Shown piece after piece: positions 17,756-27,069 of a DNA stretch of 36,950 bases (its first letter is position 1; every line of letters begins with the position of its first letter). The stretch covers positions 1-36,950 of the forward strand of contig NZ_JAJIUJ010000032.1 of assembly GCF_020880415.1 (NCBI RefSeq). Reading direction: 5' to 3'. Source of the DNA: Xanthomonas euvesicatoria pv. euvesicatoria. GTDB taxonomy: Bacteria; Pseudomonadota; Gammaproteobacteria; Xanthomonadales; Xanthomonadaceae. The position numbers and the translations under genes were made by a program. The notes beneath the pieces are model-generated. The model searched no databases. It was not told the origin of the DNA and was given only the letters and a program-made list of their open reading frames with translations.

Positions 17756-19399
17756 GTGACAGCACACACCCTCCGCATCGCCATGGCCCAGTTCGACTTC
17801 CCGGTCGGCGGCGTGACGCAGAATACCGATCGCATCATCGAGTACATCGCAGCGGCGCGCGACGAGTTCGAGGCCGACATCGTGCTGTTCCCCGAATTGG
17901 CGATCAGCGGGTATCCGCCGGAAGACCTGCTGTTACGACCGGGATTCCTCGCTCATTGCGAACAGGCGCTGGCGCGGATTGCGGCGGCCACGCGCGGCAT
18001 CGTGGCAGTGGTCGGCTGGCCGCAAAGCGCCGGCAGCGTGGTCTACAACGCCGCCAGCGTGTTGCGCGACGGGCGGATCGAAGCCACCTACCGCAAGCGC
18101 GAATTGCCCAACTATGCGGTGTTCGACGAGCGTCGTTATTTCGACGTGGATCCGGATGGCGAGAGCTGCGTGGTCACGGTCAAGGGCGTGCAGGTGGGCG
18201 TGGTGATCTGCGAAGACCTCTGGTTCGCCGAGCCCTTGGCCAACACGGTACGGGCGGGCGCGGAGTTGGTGCTGGTGCCCAATGCCTCGCCGTACGAGCG
18301 TGGCAAGCATGCCCAACGCGATGCATTGCTGGCCGAACGCACCCGCGAGAGCGGGGCAGCGATTGCCTATCTCAACGTCGTGGGCGGGCAGGATGCACTG
18401 GTGTTCGATGGCGCCTCGGTGGTGGCCGATGGCGACGGCACCGTGCATCCCGCCGCTGCAGCCTTCGTGGACCAGTGGCTGGTGGTGGACTATGCGGCCG
18501 GCGAGCGCAGCTTCACTCCGGTGGTGTGGGTGGATGACGGCGACGAAAGCATGGATGCGCTGGCCTGGCGTGCGGTGGTGCGCGGGCTGCAGGACTATTG
18601 CCGCAAGAACGGCTTCAGCAAGGTCTGGCTTGGCTTGTCCGGCGGCATCGACTCGGCACTGGTGTTGGCGATGGCGGTGGATGCGCTGGGCGGCGACAAC
18701 GTGACCGCCGTGCGCCTGCCGTCGCGCTACACCGCCACCCTGTCCAACGACCTGGCCGACGAGCAATGCCGCGCGCTGGGGGTGAAGCTGGAGACCATCG
18801 CGATCGAACCGGCTTTCGAAGGCCTGCTCGGCGCGCTGGGGCCGATGTTCGAAGGCACCCAGCCGGACATCACCGAAGAAAACCTGCAGTCGCGCAGCCG
18901 TGGCGTGATCCTGATGGCGCTGTCGAACAAGTTCGGCGGGCTGGTGCTGACCACCGGTAACAAGAGCGAATACGCAGTGGGTTACGCCACCATCTATGGC
19001 GACATGTGCGGTGGCTATGCGCCGCTCAAGGACCTTTACAAGACGGAGGTGTTCGGCCTGGCGAAATGGCGCAACACCGTCGGCGGCGCGCCGGTGATTC
19101 CGCCGGCGGTGATCTCGCGCCCGCCGTCGGCCGAGTTGCGCGCCAACCAGACCGACCAGGATTCGCTGCCGCCGTACGATGTGCTCGACGGCATCCTGTA
19201 TCGCTACGTCGACCAGGAGCAGTCGCGCGACGACATCGTTGCGGCTGGCTACGCGGCCGATACCGTCGAGCATGTGCTGCGCCTGGTGCGGCTCAACGAG
19301 TGGAAGCGCCATCAGTCCGCGCCCGGGCCCAAGGTATCGCGGCGTGCATTCGGTCGCGAACGGCGCTATCCGATCACCAACGGGTATCGCGGGCAGTAA
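17756..19399 (+). CDS. nadE: Glutamine-dependent NAD+ synthetase
   Basis: 547 residues from GTG 17756 (MTAHTLRIAMAQ), chosen because TGGAG lies 6 bases upstream; ATG 17744, overlapping the parE stop, is the alternative and adds four residues. It makes NAD+ from nicotinate adenine dinucleotide, ATP and glutamine-derived ammonia. The N-terminal nitrilase-type amidase domain shows the E-K-C triad: E47 (FPELAISGYPPED), K114 (YRKRELPNYAVFDE) and C152 (VVICEDLW). The C-terminal synthetase domain has the PP-loop LSGGIDSAL (294-302) and TTGNKSEYAVGY. It is downstream of the toxin-antitoxin pair with no room for a separate promoter, apart from any inside parE. It is convergent with the next gene. Confidence 0.95.
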   Translation: MTAHTLRIAMAQFDFPVGGVTQNTDRIIEYIAAARDEFEADIVLFPELAISGYPPEDLLLRPGFLAHCEQALARIAAATRGIVAVVGWPQSAGSVVYNAASVLRDGRIEATYRKRELPNYAVFDERRYFDVDPDGESCVVTVKGVQVGVVICEDLWFAEPLANTVRAGAELVLVPNASPYERGKHAQRDALLAERTRESGAAIAYLNVVGGQDALVFDGASVVADGDGTVHPAAAAFVDQWLVVDYAAGERSFTPVVWVDDGDESMDALAWRAVVRGLQDYCRKNGFSKVWLGLSGGIDSALVLAMAVDALGGDNVTAVRLPSRYTATLSNDLADEQCRALGVKLETIAIEPAFEGLLGALGPMFEGTQPDITEENLQSRSRGVILMALSNKFGGLVLTTGNKSEYAVGYATIYGDMCGGYAPLKDLYKTEVFGLAKWRNTVGGAPVIPPAVISRPPSAELRANQTDQDSLPPYDVLDGILYRYVDQEQSRDDIVAAGYAADTVEHVLRLVRLNEWKRHQSAPGPKVSRRAFGRERRYPITNGYRGQ

Positions 19400-19417
19400 T
19401 CCGGACGGCTAGTCTGG

Positions 19418-20395
19418 TCACTCGGCTGACGCAGTGGCTGCCGCTGCGCTGGCTGGCGGCTGGGCGAACCGCGTGAGCAGATCCAGGGGCGGTTTTGGTC
19501 GGGCCAGGTCGTACATCAGGCCAAAGTGGCCTTCAGGCCCCTGGATGGTGGCCTGGTCCAGTAATTCGTAGACATTCACCTCGGCCACCACGTCGGCGTA
19601 GTTGTCACGCACGTTGCGCAACAGCTGCGCCAGGCTGTCGTAACAGCCCCGATCACCTGCGGTGCCGCCAGTGGTGCTGCCTGTATAGATCTCCGCACAG
19701 TTCAGCTCGTTGAAGAACACCGGGGTGTTGTAGGTACGCGCGGCAGTGCGCAGCTGGCCCAGATACAGGTCCGTCCAATAGCCGGCATCCTGGTAGAACG
19801 CGTAGTAGTGGAAGCTGATGTGGTCGAAGTTGAAGCCGGCCGCCTTGGCTTTTGCCAAAAACCACAGCGAGCCGTTGCGATCGCCCGGGCAACGCGCGTT
19901 GGCGCTGCGATCGTCGCTATTGCAGGCGGTGATGTTGATGGTGAAGCGCAAACCTGCGCCCAGTTCGTCGGAAGCCTGGCGCATGCCCAGATACATCGTG
20001 GTCATTGCGGCGATGCGGGTATCGGCTTCGGCGCGGACCAGATCCTGTTCGTTGCCGATTTCCCAGACCTTGATGTCTGCGGCATAGCGGCGTGCCAGCT
20101 GGTAGCCGATCTCGCGCGACATCGGGTAGACCATCGGGCGCAGGGTGATGCCGTACTTGCGCGCCAAGGGGACGAGCGCATCCAGCGTGGCGTAATCGCG
20201 CGGATCGATATCGAACCGGTAGCTGCGCAGGTTGCGCGCTGCCAGCAGTTTGAAGCGTGCCTCGGCCTGGGTCATGGCGTAGCCGGGACGGCTGTCGTGC
20301 GCGTTGACGCCGTAGACGATGGGGGCCGCGGTGGCGCTGGCGGTCAGGGCCGCCAGCGAGAGCATGAGCAGCAACGCGATGGTGGCACGAGACAT
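19418..20395 (-). CDS. Secreted clan-A-like glycoside hydrolase, substrate unknown
   Basis: 325 residues from ATG 20395, preceded by AAGGAAG. Signal peptide MSRATIALLLMLSLAALTAS, then ATA and a cut near residue 23. The rest resembles a TIM-barrel glycosidase of clan GH-A: E116 in IKVWEIGNEQDL fits the acid/base on strand 4 and E230 in TPVFFNELNCAE fits the nucleophile on strand 7; HISFHYYAF lies between, as in GH5/GH39-type enzymes. I cannot assign a GH family. Plant cell-wall or matrix polysaccharide turnover is plausible for a Xanthomonas. It follows bamD after a terminator and is convergent with nadE. No carbohydrate-binding module is present. Confidence 0.75.
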   Translation of the reverse strand: MSRATIALLLMLSLAALTASATAAPIVYGVNAHDSRPGYAMTQAEARFKLLAARNLRSYRFDIDPRDYATLDALVPLARKYGITLRPMVYPMSREIGYQLARRYAADIKVWEIGNEQDLVRAEADTRIAAMTTMYLGMRQASDELGAGLRFTINITACNSDDRSANARCPGDRNGSLWFLAKAKAAGFNFDHISFHYYAFYQDAGYWTDLYLGQLRTAARTYNTPVFFNELNCAEIYTGSTTGGTAGDRGCYDSLAQLLRNVRDNYADVVAEVNVYELLDQATIQGPEGHFGLMYDLARPKPPLDLLTRFAQPPASAAAATASAE

Positions 20396-20626
20396 GCGGC
20401 TTCCTTGGCTGGCGCTCGAAGGAGTCGGAGCTGGTTCGGGATGAGTATAGACAGCAGACCCAAGGGCATTGGGTGACCTGGTGCCGGTTCCAGAATGCGC
20501 GCACCGGCTCCGGCCATGCGTCTGCGCGTGGGAACCAATTGCTCGCGTGGGCGCATCAGCGGCGGCAATCGCCGCCGTATCGTCGTCGGTCCGGCACTTT
20601 CGTGCTGCCGTCATCGTCGCGGCAAC

Positions 20627-20652
20627 AAAAAAGAGGCCTTTCGGCCTCTTTT
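20627..20652 (-). terminator. bamD terminator
   Basis: AAAAGAGGCC/GGCCTCTTTT with loop TTTC. On the minus strand the stem is followed by a U-run; A and U runs on both sides allow bidirectional function. It lies 24 bases past the bamD stop. Confidence 0.88.
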
Positions 20653-20675
20653 CGTCGTGCGCTGCGCCTGATATC

Positions 20676-21557
20676 TCAGTCGCGATTCATCTGCGAATTG
20701 CTCTGCCCGGTCGCGGCGGATTTTTCGCCGGCAAACGGGTTGAGCTTGCGGATGGCCCACGGGTATTTCGGCCAGTTGCCGGTCAGCCACGGATGCTGCG
20801 GGTCGTTGAGCTCCAGCACGCGGCGTGCGTCGGCTGCCAAGGTCTTGTTGCCCAGGTGCGTGTAGGCCTCGGCCAGTACCGCGACCGCGTCGTACTGGAA
20901 GGCGCTCTGCGGATAGGTTTCGAGCAGGTAGTTGGCACGACCGGCGGCCGACACCCAGGCATCGCGGCGCAGGTAGTACAGCGCGTTGTCCAATTCGTGC
21001 TGGGCGAAGATGTCGCGCAGCTCGATCATGCGCTTGCGTGCGTCGGCGGCGTAACGGCTGTTCGGGTAGCGATCGGTGACGGTATTGAAATCGTTGTAAG
21101 CCTGCTGCGGCGAAGACAGGTCGCGGCGGCTCGGGTCCAGCGACCACACGCGGCGCAGGAACACCGTGTCGCGGTTGCTGTTGGCCAGGCCGCGCAGGTA
21201 GTACAGATACGAGATGTTGCGGTGGGTCGGGTAGGTCCGGATGAAGCGGTCGACGCTGGAGACCGCGTCGTCGTGCTTGCCGGCCTTGTACTGGGCGTAG
21301 GCGGTTTCGATCATCGCCTGCTCGGTGTACGGGCCATACGGGTACTGGGCGATCAGGCGCTTGTAGCTGGCTTCTGCGCCGGCCCAGTTGCCTTTCTCCA
21401 TCAGGTTATGGCCCTTGCCGTAGAGCTGCTCGACCGGCATGCCCTCGTCGGGATTCTTGTCCTTGGCGCCGCGGTGGCAGCCGGTGACGACGAACGCCAT
21501 GACCAGCATGAGGGCAATCAGGCGCGCAGGCGCGGAAAACGTGGACCGTCGGATCAT
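20676..21557 (-). CDS. bamD: Outer-membrane assembly lipoprotein BamD
   Basis: 293 residues. Lipoprotein signal MIRRSTFSAPARLIALMLVM followed by lipobox VTGC with the lipidated Cys at 27; His at +2 means outer-membrane sorting. Five TPR units follow (for example LYGKGHNLMEKGNWAGAEAS and AYAQYKAGKHDDAVSSVDRF). It scaffolds BamA with BamC/E for beta-barrel insertion; formerly called ComL. It has a C-terminal extension of about 40 residues beyond the TPR core (PWLTGNWPKYPWAIRKLNPF onward). It is divergent from rluD, the conserved gammaproteobacterial arrangement. Confidence 0.94.
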   Translation of the reverse strand: MIRRSTFSAPARLIALMLVMAFVVTGCHRGAKDKNPDEGMPVEQLYGKGHNLMEKGNWAGAEASYKRLIAQYPYGPYTEQAMIETAYAQYKAGKHDDAVSSVDRFIRTYPTHRNISYLYYLRGLANSNRDTVFLRRVWSLDPSRRDLSSPQQAYNDFNTVTDRYPNSRYAADARKRMIELRDIFAQHELDNALYYLRRDAWVSAAGRANYLLETYPQSAFQYDAVAVLAEAYTHLGNKTLAADARRVLELNDPQHPWLTGNWPKYPWAIRKLNPFAGEKSAATGQSNSQMNRD

Positions 21558-21678
21558 GGGTCTGGGCAGGACGCATCAGGAAAACGAGAGCGCGATGATA
21601 GCCTAGTGGCCTGTCCGGCGACTGACTCCCGCCGCCCGGACCCCTAAATTCCCGCTTTTTGCCCGAGTGCCCGTGTCC

Positions 21679-22674
21679 ATGTCCGACCCATCTGCCGAAC
21701 CCCTCGACCCGTCCATCCGCCAGGCGATCGTGCCCGACAATGCCGCCGGACGCCGTTTCGACGCAGTGCTGGCCGAGCTGTTCCCGGAGTTTTCGCGCTC
21801 GCGGCTGTCGGAATGGATCAAGTCCGGCGACGCGCTGCTGGACGGTGAAATGGCGCGCCCGCGCGATACCTTGCGCGGCGGCGAGAGCGTGCAGCTGCAG
21901 GTGGTGCTGGAAACCCAGACCCACGCCGCGCCGCAGGACATTCCGCTGAGCGTGCTGTACGAAGACGAGCAGGTGCTGGTGATCGACAAGCCGGCCGGCC
22001 TGGTGGTGCATCCGGGCGCCGGCAATCCGGACCAGACCCTGGTCAATGCGCTGCTGTTCCGCGACCCGGCGCTGGCCTCGGTGCCGCGCGCCGGGGTGGT
22101 GCATCGCCTGGACAAGGACACCAGCGGCGTGATGGTGGTGGCGCGCACCGTGCAGGCGCAGACCGCGCTGGTGGAGCAGCTGTCCGCGCGCGAGGTGCAT
22201 CGCCAGTATCTGGCCGTGGTGGTGGGCGCGCTGGTCTCCGGCGGCACCGTCAACGCCCCGATCGATCGCCACCCGCGCGACCGCCTGAAGATGGCGGTGC
22301 GCGACGACGGCCGCGATGCGGTCACCCATTACCGCCTGCGCGAGCGTTTCCGTGCGCACACCGCGCTGGAGTGCCGGCTCGAAACCGGGCGTACCCACCA
22401 GATTCGCGTGCACATGGCGCACCTGAAGTCGCCGATCGTCGGCGACCCGCTGTACGGCGGCGCGCTCAAGCTGCCCAAGGGCGCTACCGACGAGCTGGTG
22501 CACGAACTGCGCAGCTTCAAGCGCCAGGCGCTGCACGCCGAAACCCTGGAATTCCTGCATCCGGTCAGCGGCGAGCCGGTCCGCGCCAGTGCGCCGGTGC
22601 CGGCCGATCTGCAGCGCCTGATGACCGTGCTGCGCGAAGACAGCGCACGCGCCGCCGAGCTGGCACGCCGCTGA
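21679..22674 (+). CDS. rluD: 23S rRNA pseudouridine synthase RluD
   Basis: 331 residues from ATG 21679; in-frame GTG codons at 21667 and 21673 are alternatives and no ribosome site is clear for any. It converts uridines 1911/1915/1917 (E. coli numbering) in helix 69 of 23S rRNA. The S4 RNA-binding domain is at about 25-85 ([20 protein letters not shown]), and the RluA-type catalytic motif HRLDKDTSG has the active-site D145. Further family stretches are [11 protein letters not shown] and [15 protein letters not shown]. First gene of rluD-pgeF-DUF4166-DUF393. Confidence 0.95.
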   Translation: MSDPSAEPLDPSIRQAIVPDNAAGRRFDAVLAELFPEFSRSRLSEWIKSGDALLDGEMARPRDTLRGGESVQLQVVLETQTHAAPQDIPLSVLYEDEQVLVIDKPAGLVVHPGAGNPDQTLVNALLFRDPALASVPRAGVVHRLDKDTSGVMVVARTVQAQTALVEQLSAREVHRQYLAVVVGALVSGGTVNAPIDRHPRDRLKMAVRDDGRDAVTHYRLRERFRAHTALECRLETGRTHQIRVHMAHLKSPIVGDPLYGGALKLPKGATDELVHELRSFKRQALHAETLEFLHPVSGEPVRASAPVPADLQRLMTVLREDSARAAELARR

Positions 22675-22675
22675 G

Positions 22676-23488
22676 ATGCCCATGGCTGCGCCCTTCACCC
22701 TGCCAGCCGACTGGCCGGCGCCACCGCGCATCCGTGCGCTCACCACGCTGCGTCACGGTCTGGGCGGCTCGCTGCCGCCGTTCGACACGCTCAACCTTGG
22801 CAACCGCAACAGCGCCGAAGGCGATGTGCCCGAGCAGGTGGAGCGCAACCGGACACTGCTGGCCGCGGCGCTGCAACTGCCGAGCACGCCGCATTGGTTG
22901 CGGCAGGTACACGGCGTGGATGTGGTACGGGTGGATGCACCGCCCGCTGCACCCGATTCCACCGACCACGCGGCGGATCAGCCGCCAGGTGCGCAGGAAC
23001 CGGTTGCCGATGCTGCGGTGACCTCGGCGCCTGGCGTGGTACTGGCAATCCTCACGGCCGATTGCCTGCCGGTCGTGTTCGCTGCCGTCGATGGCAGCGA
23101 GGTCGCTGCTGCGCATGCCGGTTGGCGCGGGCTGGCCGACGGCGTGCTGGAGCGCAGCGTGGCAGCGATGCGGACGCCACCGCAGCAACTGGTGGCCTGG
23201 CTGGGTCCTGCCGCGGGGCCCCAGGTGTATGAGATCGGCGAGGACGTGTTCGGCGCCTTCGTTGCGCACGATGCACAGGCGCAACAGGCGTTTGTCGCCA
23301 CGCGCCCGGGGCACTGGCGGGTGGATCTGTATGCGCTGGCACGTCAGCGGCTGCAGCGGGCCGGTGTGCCGGCCGCTGCGGTGTATGGCGGCGGGTTGTG
23401 CACCATTTCCGATCCGCAGCGCTTTTTCTCGCATCGCCGCGATCGCCGCAGCGGACGCATGGCCACGCTGGCATGGATCGCGCCCTGA
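22676..23488 (+). CDS. pgeF: Peptidoglycan editing factor / multicopper polyphenol oxidoreductase family (YfiH)
   Basis: 270 residues; starts 1 base after the rluD stop (ATG 22682 is an alternative). LACC1/YfiH family, whose members show purine nucleoside phosphorylase activity and, in E. coli, prevent misincorporation into peptidoglycan precursors. The zinc-site residues are visible: H79 (LRQVHG), C130 (LTADCLP) and H147 (HAGWRG). The C-terminal motif is CTISDPQRFFSHRRD. A low-complexity Ala/Pro/Asp insert of about 25 residues (88-115) is longer than usual. The rluD-pgeF order is the same as in E. coli. Confidence 0.92.
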   Translation: MPMAAPFTLPADWPAPPRIRALTTLRHGLGGSLPPFDTLNLGNRNSAEGDVPEQVERNRTLLAAALQLPSTPHWLRQVHGVDVVRVDAPPAAPDSTDHAADQPPGAQEPVADAAVTSAPGVVLAILTADCLPVVFAAVDGSEVAAAHAGWRGLADGVLERSVAAMRTPPQQLVAWLGPAAGPQVYEIGEDVFGAFVAHDAQAQQAFVATRPGHWRVDLYALARQRLQRAGVPAAAVYGGGLCTISDPQRFFSHRRDRRSGRMATLAWIAP

Positions 23489-24015
23489 GCGTGCCGCTGT
23501 TCGCACAGGTGCTGGGGCAGGACGCGTTCGCGCAACTGCCTGCGCCGGTGCGCGCGCTGCATTCGGTGCAGCAGCGGCAGACCTTCGCCGGCCGGGCCAG
23601 GATTCAACGCGGCACGCATGCGCTGGTTCCGTTGCTGGCGCTGCTGAGCCGCTTGCCGCGCAGTGGCGAGGTGGCGGTGGAAGTGGATTTTCTGGCCGAC
23701 GCGCGCGGCGAGCGCTGGCATCGGCGCTTTGATGGCATGCCGATGCATTCGCGGCTATGGCGTCATGGCGCCAGCTTGCGCGAACACCTGGGCGCGGTGC
23801 GCTTTGAATTTTCGCTGCAGGCCGATGCGCAATCGTTGTATTGGCAGGCCACCGGCGTGTGGGCGTTCGGGATGATTCGGTTACCTGCCCGCTGGTTCCG
23901 GCAGGTGCGCTGCCGCGAGCATGCCGACGGCGGCCGTTATGCGTTTCTGGTGGACGTGCAGTTGCCGCTGGTAGGACCGTTCATTCGTTATGAGGGCTGG
24001 CTTGAACCGCGCTGA
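23473..24015 (+). CDS. DUF4166 family protein
   Basis: 180 residues from ATG 23473, overlapping pgeF by 16 bases in another frame. DUF4166 members have no established function. Visible features: a short hydrophobic stretch ALVPLLALLSRLP (about 48-60), then an alternating, strand-rich region (EVAVEVDFLADARGERWHRR, LYWQATGVWAFGMIRLPARW) ending PFIRYEGWLEPR. No catalytic motif is recognised. In some genomes DUF4166 is fused or linked to saccharopine dehydrogenase-like proteins, but none is here. The overlaps on both sides say it is translated with pgeF and the DUF393 gene. Confidence 0.78.
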   Translation: MDRALSVPLFAQVLGQDAFAQLPAPVRALHSVQQRQTFAGRARIQRGTHALVPLLALLSRLPRSGEVAVEVDFLADARGERWHRRFDGMPMHSRLWRHGASLREHLGAVRFEFSLQADAQSLYWQATGVWAFGMIRLPARWFRQVRCREHADGGRYAFLVDVQLPLVGPFIRYEGWLEPR

Positions 24016-24436
24016 TCAATCGCCTGTTGCGCCACCCGCGGCGCGGGCCACCATCGTCTTCGATGGCGTGTGCCTGCTCTGCAATGGCTGGGTCAAATTC
24101 CTGCTGCGCCACGATCGGCGTGGGCGCTATCGCTTTGCTGCCATGCAGGGGCAAGCCGGGCGCGCACTGTTGCAGCAGCACGGTCTGGATCCGGACGACC
24201 CTTTGTCGTTTCTACTGGTGGACGCCACCGGTGCCTGGACCGATAGCGACGCGATCGTGCGCGTGCTTGCGGGATTGGGCGGGCTCTGGCGGCTGAGTGG
24301 GGTGCTGCGCCTGATCCCGCGTCGCGTGCGCGATCTCGGCTACCGGCTGATCGCACGCAATCGTTATCGCTGGTTCGGCCGCAGCGATCACTGCATGTTG
24401 CCCACGCCCGAGCAGCACGCGCGGTTTCTGGACTGA
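23990..24436 (+). CDS. DUF393 (DCC family) thiol-redox-like protein
   Basis: 148 residues from ATG 23990, overlapping the DUF4166 gene by 26 bases; a nearby in-frame TTG is an alternative with GAGG upstream. The family signature DGVCLLCNGWVKFLLRHDR puts a CxxC pair in a thioredoxin-like position (DxxCxxC). Later conserved residues include the aromatic and basic C-terminus LIARNRYRWFGRSDHC. DCC proteins are predicted thiol-disulfide oxidoreductases with no settled substrate. Last gene of the rluD cluster. Confidence 0.85.
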   Translation: MRAGLNRADQSPVAPPAARATIVFDGVCLLCNGWVKFLLRHDRRGRYRFAAMQGQAGRALLQQHGLDPDDPLSFLLVDATGAWTDSDAIVRVLAGLGGLWRLSGVLRLIPRRVRDLGYRLIARNRYRWFGRSDHCMLPTPEQHARFLD

Positions 24437-24477
24437 GGCAGTTCACCCCGGCATCGGGGCGCTGGCCTGAGGCGCGC

Positions 24478-24496
24478 TGCATCGCATTGCGATGCA
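24478..24496. repeat. 19-base near-perfect palindrome
   Basis: TGCATCGCA and TGCGATGCA flank a single T in the 203-bp gap between the convergent DUF393 and chemoreceptor genes. It could form a transcription-ending hairpin for either side, although no U-run follows. A smaller hairpin, CCCCG/CGGGG, lies about 30 bases to the left. Confidence 0.4.
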
Positions 24497-24639
24497 ATTC
24501 ACTGCGAACCTACGCCGGGACGAGGCGATGCGGCGCATCGCTCGGCTGGCCTCAGCAGCGCAGCTGTTGATGGATGGCATTTCCGCAGAAACCCGATCGC
24601 GCCCGGGTGCGCTCCTACGAATCGCTGCGCATGCCGGGC

Positions 24640-26508
24640 TTATGCCGCGTTGTGGAAGCTGGCGCGCGCGACGTGGGAAGCGCCGGGACGGGTGTCGGAT
24701 TGCAGGCGGAAGATCGAGACCGCATCGGCCAGTTCCACGGCCTGTTCTTCCAGGCTGCGCGCAGCGGCGGTGGCTTCTTCCACCAGCGCAGCGTTGCGTT
24801 GGGTCACCTCGTCCAACTGCGCGACCGTGCGGTTGACCTGCTCGATGCCGCTGGACTGCTCGGCGCTGGCCGAGGTGATCTCGCTCATGATGTCGGTGAC
24901 GTGTTTGACCGAGCCGACGATCTCGCGCATGGTCGCGCCGGCGCGGTGCACCAGGCCCGAACCCAGTTCCACCTTGTCGGTGGAGTCGGCGATAAGCGTC
25001 TTGATTTCCTTGGCCGCATCGGCCGAGCGCCGTGCCAATGCACGCACTTCCGAGGCAACCACCGCAAAACCGCGGCCCTGTTCGCCGGCACGCGCGGCTT
25101 CCACTGCGGCGTTGAGCGCCAGGATGTTGGTCTGGAACGCGATGCCGTCGATCACACCGATGATCTCGCCGATCTTGCGCGAGGCGGTGCTGATCTGGCC
25201 CATGGTGGCGACCACCTCGTCCATCACCTGGCCGCCGCTCTGCGCCACGTCGCCGGTGCCGACGACCAGGCGATTGGCCTGCAGCGCGCTCTCGGCGTTT
25301 TGCTTCACGGTGGAGGTGAGTTCTTCCATCGAGCTGGCGGTTTCTTCCAGGTTGGCCGCCTGTTGCTCGGTGCGCTCGGAAAGATCCATGTTGCCGGCGG
25401 CAATTTCCACTGCGGCCTGGCGGATGGTGTCCGATGCGGCCTGGATGCCGCCGATGATCTCGGTGAGGCGGGTGACGGTCTGGTTGGTGTCATCGCGCAA
25501 GCGCGCGAAGATACCGTGCGCATCGCCGTCCACACGCTGGGTCAGGTCGCCTTCGGCCAGCGCGCCGATCACGCGCGCCAATGCGGCCAGATGGGTTTCC
25601 ACCGAGTCGTAGATGCGGTTGATGCCTTGCGCCAGGGTCAGCAGCCCACCGTCCATGCCATCGATCTGCATGCGACGGCTGAAATCGCCGGCCGAGGCGG
25701 CGTCGATGATCTGGATCAGTGCCTGCTCGGCGTTGACCTGCGCGGTGACGTCCATCCACTGCGCGATGGTGCCGAGCTTGGTGCCGTCGGCGGCGATGAT
25801 CGGGCTGTACACGAAGTCGATCTGGCGGCCGAAGAATGGCGCACGCACGGCCTTGGAGGCATTCAACGCGCGCATGCGGTCGATCGCGGCCTGGCTGTCG
25901 GGATAGATGTCGCCGATGCTGCCGCCGACGAAGCCTTCGGCATGGAAGCTGGGACGGAAGCTCTGCACATCCGGCTCGATCAGCTTGAGCATGGCGAGCA
26001 GTTTGCGGTTGGCAAACAGCACCTGGCCATCGTCGTCGGCGATGCGGATCATGGTGTCCAGATCGTCCAGCGCCTTGATCACGAACTGGCCATGGCGCAG
26101 GCCTTGCTCCATCACATCGATGCGGATGGCAAGCTTGTCCTGGGCATCCTGCAGCGCGTACAGCAACGGTGCGAGGTCGCCGGAGGCGTTGCGCAGGTCC
26201 AGACGCTGGGTGCGTCCTTCGCCGATCGCCACCACCGCACGCATTGCCTGTTGCAACTGCGTGTCGTGACGCCGGCGCGACCACCACCAGAGCCCGGCGC
26301 TCGCCGCGCCCAACACCAGCAGGGCGGGCAGCACGCGTCCGAGCTCGCTCAGGAAGCTGCCGGGTACCAGCGTGGCGGCATAGCAGGCCAGCAACGCCAG
26401 CAGCGCGACATGTGCAGCGGCGGGCAGCCATGCAGTCCAGGTGGCGCGCGCAACGTGCCGACCGGCGGGCGGTTGGGCAACGGGGGCGGCATCGTGTGCA
26501 AGCGACAT
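24640..26508 (-). CDS. Methyl-accepting chemotaxis protein with PAS domain
   Basis: 622 residues if started at ATG 26508 ([12 protein letters not shown]); in-frame ATG codons at 26550 and 26640 are possible and no ribosome site decides. Two closely spaced membrane helices (about 28-48 and 59-76) leave almost no periplasmic domain, so sensing is probably cytoplasmic. A PAS domain follows (about 148-255, [20 protein letters not shown] and [20 protein letters not shown]), then a HAMP-like region (260-350) and the signalling hairpin with [20 protein letters not shown] at 456-475. There is no C-terminal NWETF-type CheR tether. It signals through CheW/CheA to flagellar or other output. It stands alone, with no che genes nearby. 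PAS-HAMP receptors often report redox or energy state; that is inference here. Confidence 0.9.
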   Translation of the reverse strand: MSLAHDAAPVAQPPAGRHVARATWTAWLPAAAHVALLALLACYAATLVPGSFLSELGRVLPALLVLGAASAGLWWWSRRRHDTQLQQAMRAVVAIGEGRTQRLDLRNASGDLAPLLYALQDAQDKLAIRIDVMEQGLRHGQFVIKALDDLDTMIRIADDDGQVLFANRKLLAMLKLIEPDVQSFRPSFHAEGFVGGSIGDIYPDSQAAIDRMRALNASKAVRAPFFGRQIDFVYSPIIAADGTKLGTIAQWMDVTAQVNAEQALIQIIDAASAGDFSRRMQIDGMDGGLLTLAQGINRIYDSVETHLAALARVIGALAEGDLTQRVDGDAHGIFARLRDDTNQTVTRLTEIIGGIQAASDTIRQAAVEIAAGNMDLSERTEQQAANLEETASSMEELTSTVKQNAESALQANRLVVGTGDVAQSGGQVMDEVVATMGQISTASRKIGEIIGVIDGIAFQTNILALNAAVEAARAGEQGRGFAVVASEVRALARRSADAAKEIKTLIADSTDKVELGSGLVHRAGATMREIVGSVKHVTDIMSEITSASAEQSSGIEQVNRTVAQLDEVTQRNAALVEEATAAARSLEEQAVELADAVSIFRLQSDTRPGASHVARASFHNAA

Positions 26509-27037
26509 AGGCTGAGTCCAGCTGGATGATCTGAGAAGGGGGAGCGGCATCGGCAGTCCATGGCCCGCAATGGGGGTATCGGCGGCTGAGTCCGAATCAT
26601 GATGATGTGAAGGTGCCGTTCGTCGGAATGTGACAACCAAGTCCCGAAATGGCGTGATGTCCTTGATATGAAAGCGATTTCAGTTCGGCAGGGTATGCGT
26701 GCCCGTGGCAATCGATGCGCTAACACGTTGACTCAAATGTAAATTCTGCGTGAAAAATGTCCGCGCGGAGCGAATGCCCGGCATGTCAGCGAACTGCTAT
26801 TGGGAGCGGGCAAATCCCATCGAAGTTGGGGCTGATTCGGTTGCCAACGGCCTGCGCGCTGGATTCGCACTTGCGCAGCATCTGACTGCCGCATGGGAGC
26901 GCCATCCTGGGAGGTTGGCCTGGGTTCGGACGTCTGAAACTCAGGTCCGACAGCAAGCACGTTGGCCGCGCGTCATACGCTGGGCCGACATCGCCGGCTT
27001 TGCCTCCACGTGCCTTCGCCGTAGCGGCAAGCGCGCA
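26509..27037. other. Gene-poor stretch between chemoreceptor and glucose dehydrogenase terminator
   Basis: No credible gene: open frames crossing it lack ribosome sites and motifs. It must hold the chemoreceptor promoter (minus strand, right to left). The only structures seen are a TGAAA/TTTCA inverted repeat at 26669-26682 and an AT-rich patch at about 26725-26760. No sigma-28 consensus was found. Confidence 0.4.
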
Positions 27038-27069
27038 CAAAAAAACCGGCCGTCTCGCGACGACCGGTT
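27038..27069 (-). terminator. Terminator downstream of gcd
   Basis: On the minus strand AACCGG, a one-base mismatch, then a 4-bp stem (CGTC/GACG) around a 4-base loop is followed by seven U residues. It lies about 155 bases past the gcd stop. A second 7-bp hairpin, CCGTCGG/CCGACGG (27081-27101), sits just before it, leaving an unusually long structured 3' end. Confidence 0.82.
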
